The position numbers and the translations under genes were made by a program. The notes beneath the pieces were generated by a model. That model saw only the letters and a list, made by a program, of their open reading frames with translations, searched no databases and had not been told where the DNA came from. From Saitoella complicata NRRL Y-17804 (taxonomy: Eukaryota; Ascomycota; Saitoellomycetes; Saitoellales; Saitoellaceae), in assembly GCF_001661265.1 (NCBI RefSeq), contig NW_017566992.1, positions 713,514 through 777,513 on the forward strand: DNA of 64,000 nt. Reading direction: 5' to 3'. Of the stretch, positions 40,546-50,280 are shown piece by piece. How positions within the stretch are numbered: the first letter of the stretch is position 1; every line of letters starts with the position of its first letter.

Positions 40546-42345
40546 CTACGCCTCCAACCCCAACCCCTCCAACAACTCCTCAATCGCCAAAACCCTCTCA
40601 TTATACTCCCTCTCCCACTCCGTCTCCCCAACCCCCCAACCCAACGCAACCCCACCTCCCGGCCCATCCCCCTGCACCCTCCCCCTCTCATCCACCAACT
40701 CATTCAAAATCCCATACCTCAACCCCAAATAATACCTAATATCATCAATCAACTCAATCGTATCGGTCTCCTGACGCGAGGAGATCCGTGATGCGGACTC
40801 GGAGACGATGGAGGCGAAGAGAGGGGATGTTAGGTATGTTTCGAGATGTGCAGCGAAATGTGACGCGGCGTGGTGTTCGAGGCGTTCAGTTCGGGTTGAC
40901 CATGCTGCGCGTAAGACATCATACATCGACACCCCCTCCGGCGGGTCCTCCGGGGGCGTTTTGGTTATCTCGATTGCGGCTAAACTCTTCAAACGATCGA
41001 GGAGTAACATATCGGCTGCGAAGACCAGGTCGAGGGCGTGAGGGGGTGGGATGTGTGCCACGCGGTCTGTGTAGATGAATTCGAGGATGAGGGGTGTGAG
41101 GCGGGGGTTGACGTCTAGGAGGACTGTGGGGAGGGTGGGGGAGTGGGATTCGGAGAAGGGGCCGGAGAACATTAGTTGGTAATATTCGGAGCGGGAGAGC
41201 ATTGCTTTTTGTGCTGGGTACAACAAGACACCCCCGCCCTCTCCGTGTCCGTTTTCGTTTTCGTTTTCGGAGGACGAGTCGTCGTCGTCATCGTCGTGGA
41301 GGTTGACGCGTAGTACCACATCCGCAAAAACCTCCTCCTCCCGTATCCGTGCGACAACGTTGTCGATATCTTCTTCTTTGTCGACTTTTCGCACTTTCCC
41401 GATGACTTGGTCACGGACCCACGCACCCATATCCCCTTGCGCCTTCCTCACCAACTCCTTCCTCAAATCATTCAAATTCTTCTTCTCCCGCCCACTCATC
41501 AACATCTCCCCCACCTCCTCCATCTCGAGACTCTTTGTCACCACTCTGAGGTTTTCGCTAAGTTCGGGGGGGAGGGAGAGGAGTTCGCCGATGTAGAGGA
41601 CTTTGATGACGGCTTCGAAGGTGAGTGGATGCACGATTGGTGCGAGTTTGATGAGCTTTTTGCCTCTCCAGCGGGTTTGTAGGTTCCGTTTGAAGTATGG
41701 TGATCGGGCAGCGAGGATGAACTTGTGTAACTCAAAATCCACGTTCCCGTCTCCACCCACAGCCCTAAACACCACATCGCTCCCCACCCCCTTCCCCAAC
41801 AACTCCCTCGTTATATGCGACGCGAACGGCTGACTCGTATCAACAGCCTTACTCAAGTCATACTTCAGCAATATCCCTCGAATCTCGTCGGTTAGTGCGC
41901 CGTAGATACACCGTTCGCCTTGGAATGTATCCCGGTCGCAGCGGGCGCCGTGCTCGAGGAGGTAAGTGACAATCGTGACGTGTCCGCACAACGAGGCGAG
42001 GATGAGGGGTGAGTAATCGAATTCGTCGACTTGGTTTACGTCGACGTTGTAGTTCGTTACCAGCGTATCGACGGCTTCTAAATCACCTCTTCGAGAGGCC
42101 TCGCATAGGTCGTCGAAGAGTCTCTTTCCTTCCTCGTCTAGGGCTTTGACTTTGATGACGCCTTGCTCGCCTGGTGTGATTCTCGCCATTAGACTGCGCT
42201 TCGTGGTGGTTTTCTCTTCGGATGATTGTGCGGAGTCTCCGTCATGATCATCTTCGTCTTCGTCGTGGGGAAGGGTCATGTATGCGTGTAATGGACCGTT
42301 TGGGGCAGGTGGTAGTGGATCAGTCCATTGGTTTGGCGTTGACAT
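40546..42345 (-). CDS. Ankyrin-BTB/POZ protein (ABTB1/Btb3-like)
   Basis: 599 residues from the Met before STPNQWTD; the open frame further upstream begins at GTG. An acidic N-terminus precedes ankyrin repeats (about 75-165; LFDDLCEASRRGDLEAVDTLV, EFDYSPLILASLCGHVTIVTYLLEHGA). Two BTB domains follow (about 195-300; about 365-460, with an Asp-rich insert). The order ankyrin, BTB, BTB is that of ABTB1/BPOZ and S. pombe Btb3, which act as adaptors for cullin-3 ubiquitin ligases. Leu/Glu-rich helices end the protein. No introns. Confidence 0.85.
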   Translation of the reverse strand: MSTPNQWTDPLPPAPNGPLHAYMTLPHDEDEDDHDGDSAQSSEEKTTTKRSLMARITPGEQGVIKVKALDEEGKRLFDDLCEASRRGDLEAVDTLVTNYNVDVNQVDEFDYSPLILASLCGHVTIVTYLLEHGARCDRDTFQGERCIYGALTDEIRGILLKYDLSKAVDTSQPFASHITRELLGKGVGSDVVFRAVGGDGNVDFELHKFILAARSPYFKRNLQTRWRGKKLIKLAPIVHPLTFEAVIKVLYIGELLSLPPELSENLRVVTKSLEMEEVGEMLMSGREKKNLNDLRKELVRKAQGDMGAWVRDQVIGKVRKVDKEEDIDNVVARIREEEVFADVVLRVNLHDDDDDDSSSENENENGHGEGGGVLLYPAQKAMLSRSEYYQLMFSGPFSESHSPTLPTVLLDVNPRLTPLILEFIYTDRVAHIPPPHALDLVFAADMLLLDRLKSLAAIEITKTPPEDPPEGVSMYDVLRAAWSTRTERLEHHAASHFAAHLETYLTSPLFASIVSESASRISSRQETDTIELIDDIRYYLGLRYGILNELVDERGRVQGDGPGGGVALGWGVGETEWEREYNERVLAIEELLEGLGLEA

Positions 42346-42962
42346 GGTGGTGATCTTGGGGAGGATCGAGGAGGAAGGAGGAGGCCTTCCTGGCTGTACG
42401 TCACCTAATGCACGACCGAGGCCTGCAAATCTGAGAGCTGTTGGGTTTGCTGGTGGCCCACCCACCGGCGCACAAAAAAGAAATGTTTACGGGCAGAATT
42501 GACGGTTTTGACGAAGCTAGTTACATCCAGGCGGTGTTACGATGACTCCGCATCTTGCCCTTCGAAAGGCACTGGCCATATCTCATCACGCTGTTCCCAC
42601 AGCACCGATCAAAAGTCTATATCGCATAAAAGCCGACCCGTAGTTTCCAGGGATACCTAGTTGAATCCAAGTCTCCGGTTTAAAGGGCAAAGAACATGAC
42701 AATTGCAGAGATAAGGCTAATACGGCCGGTTGTTAAATTAGGTCGAGACGAAGCGCAAACTACGGACAGTTATAATGAGGCCTGGGCGAAGAACCAAACT
42801 GCGCCTTAGGACCAGGAAGATCCTAAAGAAGGGAAACTGTGAAACAGTTATGCGATGCAACTCCAAGATATCGTATTCATGCCTCAGTATATCGAGCGCA
42901 CATGCTTGTTCACCTAATCAAACATTTTTCTTCCCCATACCACCTCTCACCTTACCCCAAGC
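42346..42962. other. Interval between EGD2 and the ankyrin-BTB gene
   Basis: About 620 bp downstream of EGD2 and upstream of the ankyrin-BTB gene, both on the minus strand. It should contain the promoter of the latter. No gene is supported. Confidence 0.35.
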
Positions 42963-43511
42963 TTACTCGGAGCAAGAGAGAATGGAGTTGACGATATCCA
43001 TACTGTTCTCCCTCAAGGCCTTAACGGCCTTGCCGCGGGAGACGTTAGCCTGCTGCATGACGAGCTCAATGTCCTTCTCCTCAATGCCAGAAGCGTCAAC
43101 CTCACCCTCCTCCTCCTCAGGCTGAGCCTCCTCCTTCTTCTCCTCAATAGCCTCCTCACCCTGAGAAGCCTTAACAGCCTCCTGGGCAGCGGCCTCAGCC
43201 TGCAACTGCTGGGCAGCAGAAGCGAACTGAGCCTGAGCGTTCAAGTCCTCAACCTTGGCCTCACCGAAGACGATGTAGCAGTTGGAGTTGGGGGACTTGT
43301 AGACGGCGGGGGAGGAGATGACGAAGAGGACGTTCTTGGGGCGGCGGAAGGTGACTCGGGTGATTCCGGGAACCTGGACGAGGCCGAGCTTGGAGAGGGC
43401 CTTGCGGGCCTTGGACTCCGTGCGGGAAGCGACGTTGGTGGGGATGGTGGAGGAAGAGGTCTGCTCCTCGTTGTCGGAAAGGGGTTCGATATGGGCTTCT
43501 TCGGCGGACAT
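42963..43511 (-). CDS. EGD2: Nascent polypeptide-associated complex subunit alpha
   Basis: 182 residues, one coding exon. The NAC domain runs from [37 protein letters not shown] to [12 protein letters not shown]. An Ala/Gln/Glu-rich linker follows, then the C-terminal UBA domain ([36 protein letters not shown]). NAC sits at the ribosomal exit tunnel and shields nascent chains from mis-targeting. The start is the Met before SAEEAH; a strong intron acceptor lies five bases upstream of it. Confidence 0.96.
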   Translation of the reverse strand: MSAEEAHIEPLSDNEEQTSSSTIPTNVASRTESKARKALSKLGLVQVPGITRVTFRRPKNVLFVISSPAVYKSPNSNCYIVFGEAKVEDLNAQAQFASAAQQLQAEAAAQEAVKASQGEEAIEEKKEEAQPEEEEGEVDASGIEEKDIELVMQQANVSRGKAVKALRENSMDIVNSILSCSE

Positions 43512-43516
43512 TTTGA

Positions 43517-43975
43517 CTATGGCATTGTTAGGATCTTGTATGGGCATGACATAGTTGGGTGTTCTGTCAAGAGATCAAGAGGGCGTCGCAAGCGGTTCGA
43601 AACATAAGAGACACTATCGCATCTGCGTTGAGTTCTTTGAGACCATGGCATCTTCGTTCCCTTCGTTGTCATTGAATGGCTGCGCAAACCCCCAAACTCA
43701 TCGAGGGATACGCAACAGCCATTGCGATGACCCTGGAACCACTCCTCGGCCAATTCACTTCCTTTTTTACTCCAACAAGCGGCCTCAATATCACTTGACA
43801 TCGCGCAGCTCGCGCAATCGACCGTACTGGTCCCCAACAGCCAATTTCGCCGGCCGTGTTCGTCGAGCCATCCATTGCTCATTTCCCATCCGATCTCGAC
43901 GGAACCGGTACCAATCGATAGCTCTTGACGTCCTCTTGATGATTTTGACAGCATTGACCCGGTAAATCCACTCAC
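43517..43975 (-). other. Predicted 5'-leader intron of EGD2
   Basis: Upstream of the EGD2 ATG reads CCTAACAATGCCATAG, a branch site and acceptor five bases before the start. A GTGAGTGG donor after CAACAAG lies at 43975. The implied leader intron is 459 nt. The acceptor is convincing; the donor is the best candidate by eye. Confidence 0.5.
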
Positions 43976-44258
43976 CTTGTTGTTTTATGAGTTGTCTGAT
44001 GCTGATCTCGAGCGATGCGCTGGTCGTTAGCCAGGTGTAGCGCACGTGATCGGGTGTCTACGTTACAAGGGCCCGAGCGCGGCGTGCAAAGTGGTAAGTA
44101 CGTCAAACTCATGAGTTGATGACCCGTCCGTCGAGTTCCGTCAACGATACGCCTTTGTACCGAATGTTGGGTCCCATTATAAACTGTCGTCTGCTTTACT
44201 GACAGATCGTCTCCGCGTCTACATCTTATTGCCTGTTTGGGCGACGAATGACCCCGGG
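43976..44258. promoter_or_regulatory. Divergent promoter of EGD2 and the transporter fusion, with CACGTG
   Basis: This interval lies between the predicted EGD2 leader and the leader of the transporter-glycosyltransferase gene. It contains GCACGTGATC, with the E-box CACGTG at 44043-44048, a Cbf1-type site. Binding is inferred only. Confidence 0.35.
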
Positions 44259-44408
44259 ATGGCTACCGACAGTGGACCTGCGCAATACGCTCATACAAAG
44301 GGCATATACGATGAACTCATGCCCGAAGAATCCCTCCAAAGCGCTGCTACCATACCCAGAACGTCAGCCCAGGCGACAACCTTTGATCCCAGAACCAGCC
44401 GGGACTGA
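44259..44408 (+). CDS. Upstream open reading frame or unjoined first exon (49 codons)
   Basis: ATG-started frame of 49 residues (MATDSGPAQYAHTKG ... DPRTSRD) whose stop lies 41 bases before the ATG of the transporter-glycosyltransferase gene. Its composition is protein-like. A splice joining it to the main frame would need an intron of about 28 nt, shorter than any here, so I treat it as a possible regulatory upstream frame. The transporter part lacks the usual cytosolic N-terminal tail, which keeps the alternative of a first exon open. Confidence 0.3.
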   Translation: MATDSGPAQYAHTKGIYDELMPEESLQSAATIPRTSAQATTFDPRTSRD

Positions 44409-44449
44409 GTGCGTGGGAAATCCGCTCGGTCGGTAGACATTCGCCTGTC

Positions 44450-46606
44450 ATGTCGCTCCTTGGAACTTATATCATCTCCGAGACAGTCAGAGCAACTTTG
44501 TCTCATGCCGTCAGCAGTGCGTCTGGCACGCACCTCTCTCCAGCACACTTCACTCTCGCCTCCGAAGTGCTCAAGCTTTGCGTTGCGTCAGCTGTTTCCC
44601 GTTCTGGCACTCACAAGTCACATACAAATCATACAAATGGACTATGGAGAGGGTATTGGGTGTACGCAGTACCAGCAGCGTTGTATTACGCCAACAATCT
44701 GATGTACCTCTGGGGCATGAGGGTCAGCGCACCATCTGTGCTGCACGTCAGCATGCTGGCCAAACTGCCTGTTACGGGAGTTCTGCACCACGTTCTTGTT
44801 CGACGTGAGAATAGGCCCGGTGTCTGGGGTGCGCTGTTGACGATCTGTGCTGGACTGTATTTGTTCAACTCTGCCCCAGGAGCAGGAGCAGGAGCGAGTA
44901 GCGAGGGTGGAGCAGGAGGGTTTGCAAACGGTGCCATGCTTGGTACGGCGATTGCGGTTGTCTCGGCCACCACTGGGATTTATACGGAGCTGGTCATTAC
45001 ACATGATGCTGTACCTTTTTGGACGGCGCAAGTGTTGTTGTACGCCTTCTCATCAGCGATCGCGCTGTGCACCGTTCTCACGACTTCGGCTTCACTGTTA
45101 CCCTCCGTAAGCGGTTTGGATGGAGTACTGGTCTTGGTCACTGTGTTGACGGGATTGATCGTGGCAGAGATATTGAGGCAGAGAGACACGCTTGTCAAGC
45201 TTGTCGGCACAGCAGCTACGGTACTTACTATTGCGCTTGTCCAGTGCATTCTCTTCCCGGAGTTACGCCCTTCAACCTTCACACAACGAGGCATTCTGGG
45301 AGCTGGCGTTGTGGCAATTGGCATTTGGGTATGGAATGCATGGAAGGTTGAGGGGCAGGAGGTGGATGACCATGACGACGAACGCGGCAAGGAGGGGAGG
45401 CACATCCCCGGGAAACCGGTGAAACAGGGATCGGGGCAGCCCACTGCTAAGAAGTTGGCCGTGGCAGCTACGGCCGTACTTGTTCTTTCTGCCTTCGCTC
45501 CCTCCGACCCAGCACGGTCTTATAGAGCAAGCCCATCGACATACGACAGGGACATGGAGACATACTTCCGCCCACGCGGACTCGTTCCCTCAGCATGGGG
45601 CACCGATCCAGCACCGTACACCTGCGTCCACGACCTCGTCACGCGATACGATCTGAACGCAGACTCTGTGCCTAAAGCCCTGGCGCATCCCTCTCAAGCA
45701 TGTCCATTGTATCCTATTCCGGACGGCGGCTTGATTTTCCACGCATACTGGGCCGGTCCCTGGCGTCCTTTCCACGAAGTCATGATCGACTCATTCCTCG
45801 CAACACAGAGACTTGGCGACGGACACAAGATGGTTTACTGGTATGTTGGTCCTGGTCCGAGTGAGAACACTAGGCTGAAGTACGCGGGGGGAGTTGGAAA
45901 GGGTTACGTTGAGTTCAGGGAGTTTGCCGCGGAGAATGAGGCGACGGGTACGTGTCTTGAACAAATGTCAGAGTGGAGGGATGTGAAGTATCGAGAGGAG
46001 GTGAAAATGCCCGTTGAGTCATATTCGGATCTCGTGAGAACGCTGTTGCTGGCGAAGTATGGCGGTGTATGGGTGGATTCGGACACATTGCTGCTGCACG
46101 ACTTGACACCTCTCATTCGGACCGGGGCCAATGCACCAAGACTGGGATTGAACAAGTGGAACAATAATCTGCTTGTCTACGGGCCTCCGGACGCCGGTAT
46201 AGGGCAGAAAGTTCTCGAGGTTAGCTGCAGCCTTTCATTCAACGAGTCCAACTGGCAGTACTCCGATAGTCTGAAGCCTGAGAGGTGGTACTGGTTGTAC
46301 AACGATGGTGCACTCCGCGTTTGCCTCGAGCATGAGAATTGCGGAATCTCCGGCCACCCCGCATTTCTCCAGGGCGGGACTCGGACAGTCGAGCCTTGCG
46401 AAAAGGGTTTGGATCCGAGACGCTCAGCGTTTCCATACTCGTTAAGGGGTTTGTGGACGTGGCATGCGAGGTTGAACTCCAGGGATGATGAATGTATAAG
46501 ACCTGAAGCTCAAAATGCGGTGATGAGCTTGGTGAGGAGGATCGAGGATATGCTGAAGGATGGCATTGATCATCAAGGACGGAGCATTATCCGAGGTTAT
46601 GAATGA
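44450..46606 (+). CDS. Fusion of nucleotide-sugar transporter (SLC35A-like) and DXD glycosyltransferase
   Basis: One uninterrupted frame of 718 residues. Residues 1-300 are a nucleotide-sugar transporter: a series of about ten spans with STAV-like LASEVLKL near 40, YAVPAALYYANNLMYLWGM, VLHVSMLAKLPVTGVLH and WGALLTICAGLYL, all SLC35A landmarks. A polar linker (305-333) leads to one more span, KKLAVAATAVLVLSAFA (334-350). Residues about 370-718 form a Golgi-type glycosyltransferase of the GT32 / Gly_transf_sug kind, with DLVRTLLLAKYGGVWVDSDTLLL (DXD near 542-544), LGLNKWNNNLLVYGPPD and several Cys. If the transporter ends in the cytosol, the extra span puts the catalytic domain in the lumen, where the imported sugar is released. 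Substrate unknown. Confidence 0.82.
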   Translation: MSLLGTYIISETVRATLSHAVSSASGTHLSPAHFTLASEVLKLCVASAVSRSGTHKSHTNHTNGLWRGYWVYAVPAALYYANNLMYLWGMRVSAPSVLHVSMLAKLPVTGVLHHVLVRRENRPGVWGALLTICAGLYLFNSAPGAGAGASSEGGAGGFANGAMLGTAIAVVSATTGIYTELVITHDAVPFWTAQVLLYAFSSAIALCTVLTTSASLLPSVSGLDGVLVLVTVLTGLIVAEILRQRDTLVKLVGTAATVLTIALVQCILFPELRPSTFTQRGILGAGVVAIGIWVWNAWKVEGQEVDDHDDERGKEGRHIPGKPVKQGSGQPTAKKLAVAATAVLVLSAFAPSDPARSYRASPSTYDRDMETYFRPRGLVPSAWGTDPAPYTCVHDLVTRYDLNADSVPKALAHPSQACPLYPIPDGGLIFHAYWAGPWRPFHEVMIDSFLATQRLGDGHKMVYWYVGPGPSENTRLKYAGGVGKGYVEFREFAAENEATGTCLEQMSEWRDVKYREEVKMPVESYSDLVRTLLLAKYGGVWVDSDTLLLHDLTPLIRTGANAPRLGLNKWNNNLLVYGPPDAGIGQKVLEVSCSLSFNESNWQYSDSLKPERWYWLYNDGALRVCLEHENCGISGHPAFLQGGTRTVEPCEKGLDPRRSAFPYSLRGLWTWHARLNSRDDECIRPEAQNAVMSLVRRIEDMLKDGIDHQGRSIIRGYE

Positions 46607-46902
46607 GAATATGAATAGACATACGTTATAATTAGCTTTGCACAGGAACTGAAGGTAGATCACCCACTGAACACGTAGTTGCCTTACTACTGCTAATCCA
46701 AAAACAAAAGACGTCAAAAGACAGAAGCCTCGCTCATGCATCTCATAGAAGAAACCAAAAGAGCTCGGTCCTTGATTACCCCGCGAACGAAGATCAAGAA
46801 TAAGAAAGGAGCGGTAAACAACCAAAAAGAAATCGATATCAAGAAAGCACGCACTAAATCTCACATCCCCTCATGATCACTTCCAAAAATCCCACCAACC
46901 GA
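46607..46902. other. Convergent intergenic stretch
   Basis: About 300 A-rich bases between the 3' ends of the fusion gene and the Cys-rich protein gene. No gene is supported. Confidence 0.4.
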
Positions 46903-47724
46903 TTACCAGCCCTTCTTGGGGGCGGGGGTCTCGTCGCAGCAGTCCTCAGTGATTGTGACAGTGCACTTCTCCGTGGTCGTGCAGACAGACGTAACGGGCT
47001 TGTACTCGGTGGTGATGCAAGTCTCAGTGACGGTCTCAGTGCAGGCAGGCTCAGTGTAGTAGCAGTACTCGGTAGTCGTGTAGGGGACGCTGCAGGTCTC
47101 GTAGACGGTGCACATAGAGGTGTACTCATCGTACTTGGTCTCGTAACAGGTCTCGTAGCAAGTCTCCGTAGTGTAGCAGGGCTCGTAGTCGGTGACGGTG
47201 CAGGTCTCGTAACAAGTGGTGCCATCAGCGGTGTAATAATCGGTGTAGGTCTCGGTGCAGTATTCGGTTGTCTCACAAGTAGAGGTTTCGTAGCAAGTTG
47301 ACCAGACCGTAGAGGCATCGCAAGAGTAGGAGCAAGGGTAGACAGTGGAGCTAGAGCTGCAGGATTCCGTGTCGTCGTACCAGTAGGACAAATAAGGAGT
47401 CTTGCAGACCTCCGTGGTAGACGTATCGGTGCAGGTCGCGGTCTCGTAGCAAGTCTCCGTCGTGGTGTCGTAACAAGTAGAATAGAGGGTCTTGTAGTCA
47501 TATTCGGTGCAGGTCACGTCCTCGTAACAGGTGCTGTAGACGCACTCGGTGTAGTAGCAGGTGACGTAGATCTCGGTCTCCTTGGTCACAGTGGTCGGTT
47601 CACAGCATTCTTCAGTGGTGGTGGTGGTGCATTCGTCGTCCTTGGGGTAAGAGTAACCACCGGGAGCGGCGAAGACAATGTTGGAGGCGGCGAGAAGAGA
47701 AGCAAGGATGGCGACGTACTTCAT
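46903..47724 (-). CDS. Secreted Cys/Tyr/Thr-rich repetitive protein
   Basis: 273 residues, no introns. Residues 1-20 are a signal peptide (MKYVAILASLLAASNIVFAA). The rest is built from irregular short units of the type TCYETxTC, TEYC and CTETVTETC. There are about 31 Cys, many Thr, Tyr and Glu, and little else until the end APKKGW. Cysteines are mostly five to eight residues apart. The protein could be heavily disulphide-bonded or tyrosine cross-linked and O-mannosylated, as in wall or surface proteins. No GPI-type hydrophobic tail is visible. I recognise no family. C-ending codons (many TAC, ACC, TGC) suggest strong expression. Confidence 0.78.
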   Translation of the reverse strand: MKYVAILASLLAASNIVFAAPGGYSYPKDDECTTTTTEECCEPTTVTKETEIYVTCYYTECVYSTCYEDVTCTEYDYKTLYSTCYDTTTETCYETATCTDTSTTEVCKTPYLSYWYDDTESCSSSSTVYPCSYSCDASTVWSTCYETSTCETTEYCTETYTDYYTADGTTCYETCTVTDYEPCYTTETCYETCYETKYDEYTSMCTVYETCSVPYTTTEYCYYTEPACTETVTETCITTEYKPVTSVCTTTEKCTVTITEDCCDETPAPKKGW

Positions 47725-49410
47725 TGTTGTTTGGTTGTTGAAAAGTATTTGTTGTAGTGTTGAACGAAGGTTGAGAGCGAGAGGCTGTGTAGAGCGATTG
47801 AGATGTGAACGAGTAGTTGATGAGAATCAAGAAGGTGGGTGAAGAGGACAGTTTATATAGAGCTGGGAGTGATGGTCCATGGTCTGTTTGCGGTGGAACA
47901 TCATGCCCTTCCTTCCACTCGACTCGCTCTCGGCCCTATCTCCATACTCGCGGGCCGAGACATGGCTCGATTAAGTTTGTTGGCTGAGTGGATATGATCC
48001 GCCGAATAGGCTCATGGCCTCGCATCTTGTCCGTATAACGGACCTGCTCCCGGACCGACACGCGCCAGCCTCAGCGTGTGAGAATAGTCCAGGGAAGCAT
48101 GCCCAAGAATAGCATAGGCTTCGGCTTTCGTTGAGAAATTCTGCGAGATATCGTAGGTCGTCCATGCCAAAAACGCAATGTTGTTTCGCGTTCTTTCTGC
48201 TTCGAATCAGCAACAGTCCTGTCAGATCCTCGGTACGCTTTCTTCCCGCAATTGCAGTGATGGCAAGGCGTTCATCCAAGAACTTCTCCTCTCCAAGAAT
48301 AGACCCGAGAACAGGATGGATTGAACGATGAGATCACAGGCCACACTCTTGCCGTGCGTTCACTAAAAATAGCAGCGAAACATGGGGCTTGGAAATAAGG
48401 TTTCATTCCGAGGGTAGATCCCGGTCCGACCTGCAGGCCGCACACCGCATGACTGCAACCTGACAAGCTGAGATTTAGCCACGGTGATTGGAAAGAGATA
48501 ATATGCTTACATCAACAGCGGGGATGACGGTAATAGTAGCCGAAGCGAGGTTGGCCTCGCGGAAGGGATCTTTGGACTTTTGCGATGTGGAGAAGAGAAC
48601 TCCTCCTCACGCTCCCCACGACACTTGCGTCAAGTGAGGATGTAGAGTTCGTCGCCTTTCGTCCTCCATAATCCTCCCCAACTGGTACGCTGTCCCGATC
48701 CTCGCCCTCTTCCGCCAGTACCGATCAAATTACGCGGATCGAAACCGTCATGGCGGGTTACGGCATGTTGCGCACGCCTCCCGCTGCAGCAGCGCGCCTC
48801 CAGTCAACCATGAAACCAATAATTTCACGTAGGTAACACAGTAGATGGTCCGCCATACATCTTGAAGACTCTTACAGCCTGACTCACCTCATAGGGACAG
48901 GCCGGCGCGTCTCCATGAAGTGACCATGGCCATGCCATGGCCATGGCCCGGATCCGAATCGATCCGATACCAAGCTTTTCGATTTGGAGCCTAGAACATG
49001 CTGATGGATGACGGAGGTGCCGAGGGCCGGAAATATGCCACTCCTTGAGCATCACGCTTGCTGCTGTAGCAAGCGTTCCAAAACACAACATGCTGCTCGC
49101 ACAGGCATGCAACCTTTCAAGCACCGGGTGTGGCCGGTCCCTGAGCGCATCAGCTCGATATGCTTATGACCTTGTTGCGATCGCGAACGTACCGTGTATG
49201 GACTGACAATGCTCTCCTCCGATGACGGTACTCCCAGGAAGTGATGATGCACGTGCACGCAACCACGAACACCCCAAGCGTGCGCAACGTCGCCGATAAA
49301 GTCAGTCGTTGAACCGCCGAGTAGGATGCACGGGGGCACTGAGTGCGGCTCCACTTCCGCTATTCGCCCAATGGTCGCAGTCATCTGCAATTCCACCCTA
49401 CTTCGCTCCT
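47725..49410. other. Long gene-free stretch
   Basis: About 1.7 kb between the start of the Cys-rich protein gene and the 3' end of the RMP1-like gene. Its first part holds the Cys-rich protein promoter. Short open frames on both strands have no family resemblance. A cluster of CATGGC units lies at 48924-48947. I saw no RNA gene. Confidence 0.35.
48924..48947. repeat. Overlapping CCATGG/GGCCATGG units
   Basis: CCATGG occurs three times in 24 bases with GCCATG spacers, giving a near-palindromic cluster. It could form a hairpin; no function is known to me. Confidence 0.4.
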
Positions 49411-50280
49411 TCACCCGAAGATGTCGTCGATGTCGTCCTTGTTGACCTTTTTCTTCTTTTTGACCAATCCCGCCATAGTCCCCTTCACCGCTCCTTCAAC
49501 TTTTTTCTTCTTCTTGACCAGGCCATCATTGCTCTTCGCTTTGACTTCACCCGCCACTGTAGCTCCAAGCACGTTCTTCTTTTTCTTCACGGCCGGTGCC
49601 TCAGTAGCAGCATAATCACTTTGTCTCTTCGTGCCTTTCACCTTCTCCTTCACTTTTTCATCCGCAATCTCTGGTATGGCCGGAATCGTCTCCAATTCCT
49701 TCGCAGCAGCAGCGGTAAGAACAGGGCTATCCACCATCGCCTCATCAACCAAGACCTCCGCATCGTCATCTCTCCTTGCGATCGCTTCGCCAAAATCCAG
49801 AATCTCGTGGTCGAGAGGGCGAGAGAGGACTTCGCCCAAATCATCGCCCAGCACCGCATCCTCCGGGTCGACATCCATCTCATCCACCGTAACCTCAAGC
49901 TCAAGAGCCCCCTCGGATTCAGATCCAGGCCCGATAGAGGAATATGTACGCCCAAGTACACCTAACAACACCATGCCTAGCTTCGGATACTGCCCATGCG
50001 CAATCAACCCCGTAAATGCCGCATACGCATCCGGCACAATCCTCCTCATCCTCTCTTTCTGCGCCTCTCCTGCTGCATCATCTTCAGCACTTTGTAAAGC
50101 TCCTAACACCTTCCGGAGCATAACGGCGTATCGCCACCAATGCGCTTGACGATGTTGGTTTTTGTTGCGGTGGAGGAGAAGGTGGAGGAGGGTTGCGTCG
50201 TGGGCTTGTAGGTCCGCCGATGAGGGGTCAGCCACGTCTACCGGTGGTGCCTCCGGACGTTTGGCAGGTTTTGGAGGCAT
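49411..50280 (-). CDS. RMP1: RNase MRP subunit Rmp1-like protein
   Basis: 289 residues, no introns. The N-terminal 100 residues carry LLHLLLHRNKNQHRQAHWWRYAVMLRKVL, the conserved helical signature of the Rmp1 domain, which binds the MRP RNA in rRNA processing. The rest is acidic (about 130-190) and then strongly basic, with three KKKKK clusters. It ends DDIDDIFG, a C-terminus common in fungal nucleolar proteins. Nucleolar location is inferred from the basic clusters. Only the first domain supports the name. Confidence 0.78.
   Translation of the reverse strand: MPPKPAKRPEAPPVDVADPSSADLQAHDATLLHLLLHRNKNQHRQAHWWRYAVMLRKVLGALQSAEDDAAGEAQKERMRRIVPDAYAAFTGLIAHGQYPKLGMVLLGVLGRTYSSIGPGSESEGALELEVTVDEMDVDPEDAVLGDDLGEVLSRPLDHEILDFGEAIARRDDDAEVLVDEAMVDSPVLTAAAAKELETIPAIPEIADEKVKEKVKGTKRQSDYAATEAPAVKKKKNVLGATVAGEVKAKSNDGLVKKKKKVEGAVKGTMAGLVKKKKKVNKDDIDDIFG

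Noticed and set aside
42346-42465. Longer N-terminus of the ankyrin-BTB protein
   Set aside because: The extension starts at GTG and is Pro-rich without family support.
46854-47501. 215-codon open frame on the minus strand, Pro/Arg/Thr-rich
   Set aside because: Alternative frame of the repetitive Cys-rich gene; it opens without support and has no signal peptide.
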